Origin: Burkholderiales bacterium
GTDB lineage: Bacteria; Pseudomonadota; Gammaproteobacteria; Burkholderiales; Burkholderiaceae
Assembly (NCBI GenBank): GCA_947447845.1
Contig: CANFNO010000081.1
Coordinates: 1 to 8,627 of the forward strand
Length of the DNA stretch: 8,627 nt
Reading direction: 5' to 3'
Shown here: positions 4,086-8,627 of the stretch, in pieces
How positions within the stretch are numbered: position 1 is the stretch's first letter
How the letters are laid out: each line of letters opens with the position of its first letter
Translations under genes and position numbers: made by a program
Notes under the pieces: generated by a model
Told to the model about the DNA's origin: nothing
Database searches by the model: none
Seen by the model: the letters and a program-made list of their open reading frames with translations, nothing else

Positions 4086-5714
4086 ATGAGTTTACCCACC
4101 AAGTCCAAGTCCCCGCTCACAACACTGACTCCCGCCGATTACCTCAAGAAAATTTTGACGGCACGGGTCTACGACGTGGCCCAAGAATCCGCACTGGAGC
4201 CCGCGCGAAACCTCAGTCGCCGGTTGCACAACACCGTTTTACTGAAGCGGGAAGATCAGCAATCTGTGCGCAGCTTCAAGTTGCGGGGCGCCTATAACAA
4301 GATGGCGCATTTGTCTGCGGAGCAGTTGCGCTCCGGTGTGATTTGCGCCTCTGCTGGCAACCACGCGCAGGGCGTTGCACTGAGTGCCAGCAGACTGGGC
4401 ACCCGCGCTGTCATCGTGATGCCCACCACCACGCCCCAAGTCAAAGTGGATGCGGTGCGCGGGTTTGGCGGCGAAGTGGTGTTGTTCGGTGACAGTTATT
4501 CAGACGCCTACGGCCACGCCCTCGTGCTGGAGAAGAAAGAGGGACTCACTTTCGTGCATCCGTTTGATGACCCTGACGTGATTGCCGGTCAGGGCACGGT
4601 CGCCATGGAAATGCTGCGCCAAGTACAAGTTCTGGGAGCCGACAAGGCCGCCAAATCAGGCAACAAAGGACGGGGCAAAGAAAGCACCGGTCTGGACGCC
4701 GTGTTTGTAGCCATTGGCGGCGGTGGGCTGATCTCGGGCGTGGCGAATTACATCAAGGCGGTGAACCCCAACATCAAGGTCATTGGCGTGCAAATGAATG
4801 ACTCCAATGCCATGGAGCAATCGGTCAAAGCCAAGAAGCGTGTCACGCTGGACGACGTCGGCCTATTCTCCGATGGCACAGCTGTGAAATTGGTGGGGGA
4901 AGAAACCTATCGGATCGCCAGCAACTTGGTGGACGACTTTATTTCTGTGGATACCGATGCGGTTTGCGCTGCAATCAAAGACATCTTCATTGACACCCGA
5001 AGCATCGTCGAACCTGCAGGCGCCATGGGTGTGGCGGCCATCAAGCAATACGTGGCCAAACACAAGACAAAAGGCGAGACCTACGCGGCTATTTTGTGCG
5101 GCGCGAACATGAACTTCGATCGCCTGCGCTTCGTCGCTGAGCGTGCCGAGGTGGGCGAGGAGCGCGAAGCCCTTTTTGCCGTCACCATTCCAGAAGAACG
5201 TGGCAGTTTCAAGCGCTTTTGTGAGTTGATCGGCACTTTGCCGGGCGCGGTGCGCAACGTCACCGAGTTCAACTACCGCATGAGCGATGCAGCCAAAGCC
5301 CATGTGTTTGTGGGCCTGACCACGCATGGCAAGGGCGAGTCCGAGAAGATTGCCGCCAATTTCAATAAGCACCGCTTCCAGACGCTGGATTTGACGCATG
5401 ACGAGCTGGCCAAGGAACACATCCGCCACATGGTGGGTGGCCACTCGTCGCTTGCAGAAGACGAGCGCCTGCTGCGCTTTGTGTTCCCCGAGCGGCCCGG
5501 CGCGTTGATGAAGTTCCTGAGCCTGATGCGCCCGGGCTGGAACATCAGCCTGTTTCACTACCGCAACCAGGGTGCCGACTACGGCCGCATTCTGGTTGGT
5601 CTGCAGGTGCCCACGGCCGATGACAAGGCATTTGCCAAGTTCCTGCAGACGCTGGGTTACCCCTATGTGGAAGAGACCGACAATCCGGTCTACCGCATGT
5701 TCCTTCAGCAATAG
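4086..5714 (+). CDS. ilvA: Threonine ammonia-lyase, biosynthetic (threonine deaminase)
   Basis: The 542-residue PLP enzyme converts L-threonine to 2-oxobutanoate and ammonia, the first step to isoleucine. Visible motifs: the PLP lysine K65 in 'SVRSFKLRGAYNKM', 'CASAGNHAQGVALS' (88-100), the phosphate-binding glycine loop GGGGL (211-215), and two C-terminal ACT-like regulatory domains starting near 361 (EALFAVTIPEERGSFKRFC) and 461 (RLLRFVFPERPGALMKF). In the two-ACT class these bind isoleucine (inhibitor) and valine (activator). A polar Lys/Gly-rich segment at about 184-202 is longer than in the E. coli enzyme. The frame is open upstream to 4044, but ATG 4086 starts the family-like N-terminus (MSLPTKSKSPLTTLTPADYL); no Shine-Dalgarno precedes it. 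The 5'-nucleotidase gene follows after 21 bp. Confidence 0.95.
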   Translation: MSLPTKSKSPLTTLTPADYLKKILTARVYDVAQESALEPARNLSRRLHNTVLLKREDQQSVRSFKLRGAYNKMAHLSAEQLRSGVICASAGNHAQGVALSASRLGTRAVIVMPTTTPQVKVDAVRGFGGEVVLFGDSYSDAYGHALVLEKKEGLTFVHPFDDPDVIAGQGTVAMEMLRQVQVLGADKAAKSGNKGRGKESTGLDAVFVAIGGGGLISGVANYIKAVNPNIKVIGVQMNDSNAMEQSVKAKKRVTLDDVGLFSDGTAVKLVGEETYRIASNLVDDFISVDTDAVCAAIKDIFIDTRSIVEPAGAMGVAAIKQYVAKHKTKGETYAAILCGANMNFDRLRFVAERAEVGEEREALFAVTIPEERGSFKRFCELIGTLPGAVRNVTEFNYRMSDAAKAHVFVGLTTHGKGESEKIAANFNKHRFQTLDLTHDELAKEHIRHMVGGHSSLAEDERLLRFVFPERPGALMKFLSLMRPGWNISLFHYRNQGADYGRILVGLQVPTADDKAFAKFLQTLGYPYVEETDNPVYRMFLQQ

Positions 5715-5735
5715 ATTCAGTAAAGGAGATTCGCT

Positions 5736-6638
5736 ATGGCCATGAATCTCGACGGACGACTGGTGGTGGCGATTTCCAGCCGCGCCCTGTTTGACTTTGA
5801 AGAAGAGAACCAGGTTTTCGAGCAGGGCGATGACCGCGCCTATATGCAGTTGCAGCGGCAACGCCTGGACATTCCGGCCAAGCCCGGAGTAGCTTTTTCG
5901 CTGGTAAAGAAACTGCTGGCGTTCAACGAGACACCATCGCAGCGAGTGGAGGTGGTGATCCTCTCGCGCAATGACCCGGTGAGTGGCCTGCGCGTGATGC
6001 GCTCGGCGGCGCATTACGAATTGCCCATCATCCGCTGCTCGTTCACGCGTGGCGAAGCCCCGTGGCGTTACCTTAAACCTCTGCATGCCAACCTGTTTCT
6101 CAGCACCCATCTGAACGACGTGCGCGCGGCGTTGGCTGCTGGCGTGCCCGCAGCGCAGGTCTATCCACACTCCACCCATGCCAGCGAAGCGCATCCGGCC
6201 GAAGTACGCATTGCCTTTGACGGCGACGCCGTGTTATTCAGCGATGAGGCCGAGCTTGTCTACCAGGCCCAAGGGCTGGATGCCTTCCAACAACACGAGA
6301 AGGACAAGATCACCCTGCCCTTGCCGGACGGCCCGTTCAAGCCTTTGCTGGTGGCGCTGCACCGCATGCAACAGGCCGAGATTCCGCACATGCGCATCCG
6401 CACGGCGCTGGTCACTGCGCGCAGTGCGCCCGCACACGAACGCGCCATCCGCACGCTGATGGACTGGAACATCGAAGTGGACGAAGCCATGTTCCTGGGC
6501 GGGCTGGACAAGGGCGAGTTTCTGCGCGAGTTTGAGCCCGACTTCTTCTTCGACGACCAGACCGGCCACATCGAATCCGCCGCCAAACATGTGCCCAGCG
6601 GCCATGTGGCCAGCGGGGTGCGCAACGCCATCGAATAG
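5736..6638 (+). CDS. Cytosolic 5'-nucleotidase, cN-I (NT5C1) family
   Basis: The 300-residue protein matches the 5'-nucleotidase family of animal cN-IA/IB and its bacterial relatives. Motifs in order: 'AISSRALFDFEEEN' (12-25), 'AFDGDAVLFSDEAE' (160-173), which carries the HAD-type DxD nucleophile pair (D162, D164), 'TARSAPAHERAIRTL' (227-241), 'FLGGLDKGEFL' (253-263) and 'FFDDQTGHIE' (271-280). The family dephosphorylates nucleoside 5'-monophosphates; the animal enzymes prefer AMP. Whether the bacterial ones do is not shown here. There is no signal peptide, so it is cytoplasmic. The start at 5736 has a strong AAAGGAG seven bases upstream; the second in-frame ATG two codons later is less well spaced. 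It lies 21 bp after ilvA with no terminator between, so co-transcription is likely, although no direct pathway link to isoleucine synthesis is known to me. Confidence 0.85.
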   Translation: MAMNLDGRLVVAISSRALFDFEEENQVFEQGDDRAYMQLQRQRLDIPAKPGVAFSLVKKLLAFNETPSQRVEVVILSRNDPVSGLRVMRSAAHYELPIIRCSFTRGEAPWRYLKPLHANLFLSTHLNDVRAALAAGVPAAQVYPHSTHASEAHPAEVRIAFDGDAVLFSDEAELVYQAQGLDAFQQHEKDKITLPLPDGPFKPLLVALHRMQQAEIPHMRIRTALVTARSAPAHERAIRTLMDWNIEVDEAMFLGGLDKGEFLREFEPDFFFDDQTGHIESAAKHVPSGHVASGVRNAIE

Positions 6639-6752
6639 GTTTTATCTGCCGATTCGGTAACGGCAGGTAAAGTAGCCAGGGATCGGTAGGCGCAGCCTTC
6701 CGGTGCGGCGTTGGGACTGGCACACTGCCAGAAAATAAAGCGACTACTGCCC
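6639..6752. other. Intergenic spacer with two small hairpins
   Basis: The 114-bp gap contains CTGCCG (6646-6651) / CGGCAG (6661-6666) with a 9-nt loop, and CTGGCA-CAC-TGCCAG (6717-6731). Neither is followed by a T run on the plus strand, so neither is a standard terminator. No recognisable promoter or ribosome site is seen. The second hairpin is 21 bp before the DUF1800 start codon. Confidence 0.4.
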
Positions 6753-8369
6753 ATGCCACTCCTGGTTTCAATCCCCATTGAACGACGCCACGCACTCAAG
6801 CGCATTGCCGTTTTGGCAAGCCTTTCAGCCGGTACTTCGGCGTTCAATGCTAGCGCCCAAGCCACCGACGTGGTCACCGAAAAATCCACTGCTTCATCCC
6901 CCGACACAGACATCGCGCTTGCAGAACAATGGCGCGCCCTGTCGCGCCTGGGCTATGGCCCCAACGCCGCTTTGGTGCGGGAAATACAGGCCAGCGGCAA
7001 TCCGCGCGCCTGGGCGCTGCAGCAAATCGACGCGGCTCACCGTGCCAGCCAATCGGCACCTATGCTCGCCAGCGAATTGAAGGACATCAACGCACCATTG
7101 CCTTGGATATTTGAGGGCGTACAGCGCGAACGTCAGGCCCGTGTCAGCCTTAAGGCCACCGAGCAAAATCCCTCCAAAGAACCCGCTTCGAACTCGAAAC
7201 CAACACGCGAAGCCACAGGCGCTGACAACGAGCGGGCGCACCAGCGTCTGGATTTTTCGATGCCAGTAGAGCCGCAGAACTTCAACCGCACCATGGTCGA
7301 GAAGACCGATGTCTGGCGACTGCAAGCCTGCAGCCAGCCAGAGCAGGAAAACGTGCTGCTGGCACGCCTGACCGAGTTCTGGTTCAACCATCTCAACGTC
7401 TACATTGGCAAAGGCCCGGTGCGGCCCTTCGTCGGCCACTACCTGATCAACGTAGCACGTGCCCATGCGCTGGGTAGGTTTGAAGACCTGCTTCTGGCCA
7501 GCGCGCGCCACCCCGCCATGCTGCATTACCTGGACCAGGCCCAAAGCGTGGCCAACGGTACGCGGGGTGCACAGGGCACAACCCGTGGCTTGAACGAAAA
7601 CTATGCCCGCGAGCTGATGGAGTTGCACACCTTGGGAGTGGACGGCGGCTACACGCAAACCGATGTGCGTGAACTGGCACGGGTGCTGACCGGATGGACC
7701 GTGGGCCCGAATAGCAGTGACGGCTTTCGCTTTGTTTTTCGTTCGCATGACACGGGTAGCAAAACGGTCATGGGCCACAGCTACCCGGATGGTTTGTTTG
7801 GCCGGGGCGAGGCCGAAGGCGAACAGGCCATTCGGATGCTGGCGCGCCACCCCAGCACCGCGCGCCGGCTCAGCCTGCGGTTGGCGCAGTTTTTTGTCGC
7901 CGACCAGCCGGGCACTGAGTTGGTCCAGCGCCTGAGTCAAAGCTTTTTACAAAGCCAGGGCGACATCAGGCAATGGCTGCAAACGCTGCTGCAGTCGCCT
8001 GAATTTTGGAACCCGGCGAATCGCCTGTTCAAGACGCCGATGGACTTTGCCTGTTCGGCACTCACGGCCACGCAAGGGGCGCAGGAACGGCGCAATCTGC
8101 TCATAACCCTGGGCTTTCTGAACAACGCCGGTCAGCCCCTGCATGGCTGGCAGACGCCTGACGGCTACAAAACGGATGCGGCCACCTGGCTGGCACCCGA
8201 GGCCCTGACGCGGCGGGCCGACTATGCCCTGGCGTTAGGTAGGCAAAGTGCTGATCTGGAATTCCTGCTGCCCTATCTGGGCGCAGCAACCCGCGAAACC
8301 GTCGCACAACAAAGGCCGGGGCAGCGAAACGGCCTGCTGCTTGCCAGCCCCGAATTCATGACCAAATAG
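6753..8369 (+). CDS. DUF1800 domain-containing protein with twin-arginine signal
   Basis: The 538-residue protein begins with a Tat-like signal: ERRHALKR (residues 10-17; RR at 11-12, fitting RRxxLK), a hydrophobic stretch IAVLASLSAGTSAF, then ASAQA as a likely cleavage site (around 35-37). This implies folding in the cytoplasm before export. The DUF1800 features are 'LSRLGYGPNAALV' (about 63-75), 'LTEFWFNHLNVYIGKGP' (about 206-222), 'NENYARELMELHTLGVDGGYTQTD' (about 281-304), and the C-terminal 'HGWQTPDGYKTDAATWLAPEAL' (about 463-484). A polar, probably disordered linker at roughly 135-165 interrupts the N-terminal part. The frame is open back to 6711, but 6753 is the only ATG that keeps the signal compact; the ribosome site is weak. 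Function is unknown. The family is commonly paired with DUF1501, as here (13-bp gap). Confidence 0.9.
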   Translation: MPLLVSIPIERRHALKRIAVLASLSAGTSAFNASAQATDVVTEKSTASSPDTDIALAEQWRALSRLGYGPNAALVREIQASGNPRAWALQQIDAAHRASQSAPMLASELKDINAPLPWIFEGVQRERQARVSLKATEQNPSKEPASNSKPTREATGADNERAHQRLDFSMPVEPQNFNRTMVEKTDVWRLQACSQPEQENVLLARLTEFWFNHLNVYIGKGPVRPFVGHYLINVARAHALGRFEDLLLASARHPAMLHYLDQAQSVANGTRGAQGTTRGLNENYARELMELHTLGVDGGYTQTDVRELARVLTGWTVGPNSSDGFRFVFRSHDTGSKTVMGHSYPDGLFGRGEAEGEQAIRMLARHPSTARRLSLRLAQFFVADQPGTELVQRLSQSFLQSQGDIRQWLQTLLQSPEFWNPANRLFKTPMDFACSALTATQGAQERRNLLITLGFLNNAGQPLHGWQTPDGYKTDAATWLAPEALTRRADYALALGRQSADLEFLLPYLGAATRETVAQQRPGQRNGLLLASPEFMTK

Positions 8370-8382
8370 CCGAAAGCCCCGC

Positions 8383-8627
8383 ATGACTGACGCTTTTAAA
8401 CCGCAATTGCCACGTCGGCAGTTTTTCTCTACCCTGCTGGCAGCTGGCAGCGTCTGGGCCGCGCCCACGGTCTGGGCGCAGACGCAAAGCCCCGGGAGCA
8501 ACGGGCGACTGGTCATCGTCTTCCTGCGTGGGGCATATGACGGACTCTCGGCTTTTGTGCCGCACGGCGACCGCAGCTATTACGCCCTGCGCCCCAACAT
8601 TGCCATCGCGGCACCTGACGGCACGGC
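8383..8627 (+). CDS. DUF1501 domain-containing protein, N-terminal part (3' end outside window)
   Basis: The first 81 residues are visible. A twin-arginine signal, LPRRQFFSTLLAAG (RR at 11-12), precedes a short hydrophobic region and the likely cleavage site VWAQ (around residue 33). The mature part begins with 'GRLVIVFLRGAYDGLSAFVPHGD' followed by 'YYALRPNIAIAAPDG', the characteristic start of DUF1501, a family related to the alkaline-phosphatase/sulfatase fold. 'VFLRGAYDGLS' includes the first conserved acidic position. It starts 13 bp after the DUF1800 stop with only a weak GAAAG ribosome site, suggesting translation coupled to the upstream gene. The substrate is unknown. Confidence 0.9.
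   Translation, partial: MTDAFKPQLPRRQFFSTLLAAGSVWAAPTVWAQTQSPGSNGRLVIVFLRGAYDGLSAFVPHGDRSYYALRPNIAIAAPDGT

Noticed and set aside
4078..4089. Tiny ORF ATG-GGT-GCA-TGA overlapping the ilvA start
   Set aside because: Its ATG overlaps the -10 box, so it would lie upstream of the predicted transcript start; three codons without a ribosome site.
4863..6194. A 443-codon minus-strand open frame across ilvA and the nucleotidase gene
   Set aside because: It overlaps two clearly conserved genes and spans their boundary. Its His/Arg/Gln-rich product has no recognisable motif.
6711..6752. TTG start at 6711 for the DUF1800 gene
   Set aside because: It would lengthen the n-region of the Tat signal by 14 residues and read through a hairpin. 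The ATG at 6753 gives a normal signal, although its ribosome site is weak.
6894..7940. A 348-codon minus-strand open frame within the DUF1800 gene
   Set aside because: It lies opposite conserved DUF1800 motifs and is compositionally a shadow, with no start context.
1..8627. CRISPR array, tRNA or rRNA gene, insertion sequence, phage or defence genes
   Set aside because: No regularly spaced repeats, cloverleaf-like segments, terminal inverted repeats or transposase motifs were seen on either strand.

Overview
The window looks like a chromosomal segment of a Gram-negative betaproteobacterium, most likely of the Comamonadaceae (Rhodoferax/Polaromonas-like). The evidence is two porins with MKK...AFAQ/ASAQ signal peptides and a C-terminal Phe, a ubiquinone-pathway diiron hydroxylase (coq7), a two-ACT-domain threonine ammonia-lyase (ilvA), a cN-I type 5'-nucleotidase, and a DUF1800/DUF1501 pair. 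The genus is inferred from gene content and protein style, not from a search. I see no transposase, integrase, phage gene, CRISPR, tRNA or rRNA. The content is core metabolism and envelope, without a mobile island.

Layout. Bases 1-235 (+) hold the 3' end of an RpiR/MurR-type regulator (SIS domain tail). It converges on a tandem pair of minus-strand porins (332-1429 and 1775-2710). Each porin has its own 3' UTR: a short GUAA-capped hairpin 7 nt after the stop, then a strong GAAA-capped intrinsic terminator. The two 3' UTRs match in architecture and show covarying base pairs. The 345 bp between the porins is AT-rich and carries a nested dyad over a tentative promoter. The 228 bp between porin 2 and coq7 is a divergent control region with three GGTGCAA heptamers, an NtrC-like dyad and a possible sigma-54 element.

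coq7 (2939-3556, +) runs tail-to-tail into an OsmC-family gene (3578-4027, -). The OsmC gene diverges from ilvA (4086-5714, +) across only 58 bp. That spacer holds a perfect TATAAT placed so that the ilvA transcript would start at the A of its ATG (a leaderless mRNA), and an 18-bp near-palindrome over the missing -35 box. ilvA is followed after 21 bp by a cN-I family 5'-nucleotidase gene (5736-6638), probably in the same operon. A 114-bp gap with two small hairpins precedes a DUF1800 gene (6753-8369). A DUF1501 gene starts 13 bp after it and runs off the window. Both encoded proteins begin with twin-arginine signal peptides.

How the genes work together. The porins control solute entry and appear to be independently regulated units. 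Coq7 supports aerobic respiration through ubiquinone synthesis, OsmC is a likely thiol-based peroxide or redox protein, and IlvA opens isoleucine synthesis. The DUF1800/DUF1501 pair is probably an exported two-protein system of unknown function. The genes themselves are recognisable families. The less ordinary signals are in the regulatory DNA: the paralogous porin 3' UTRs, the nested dyad before porin 1, the palindrome plus leaderless start at ilvA, and the GGTGCAA cluster.
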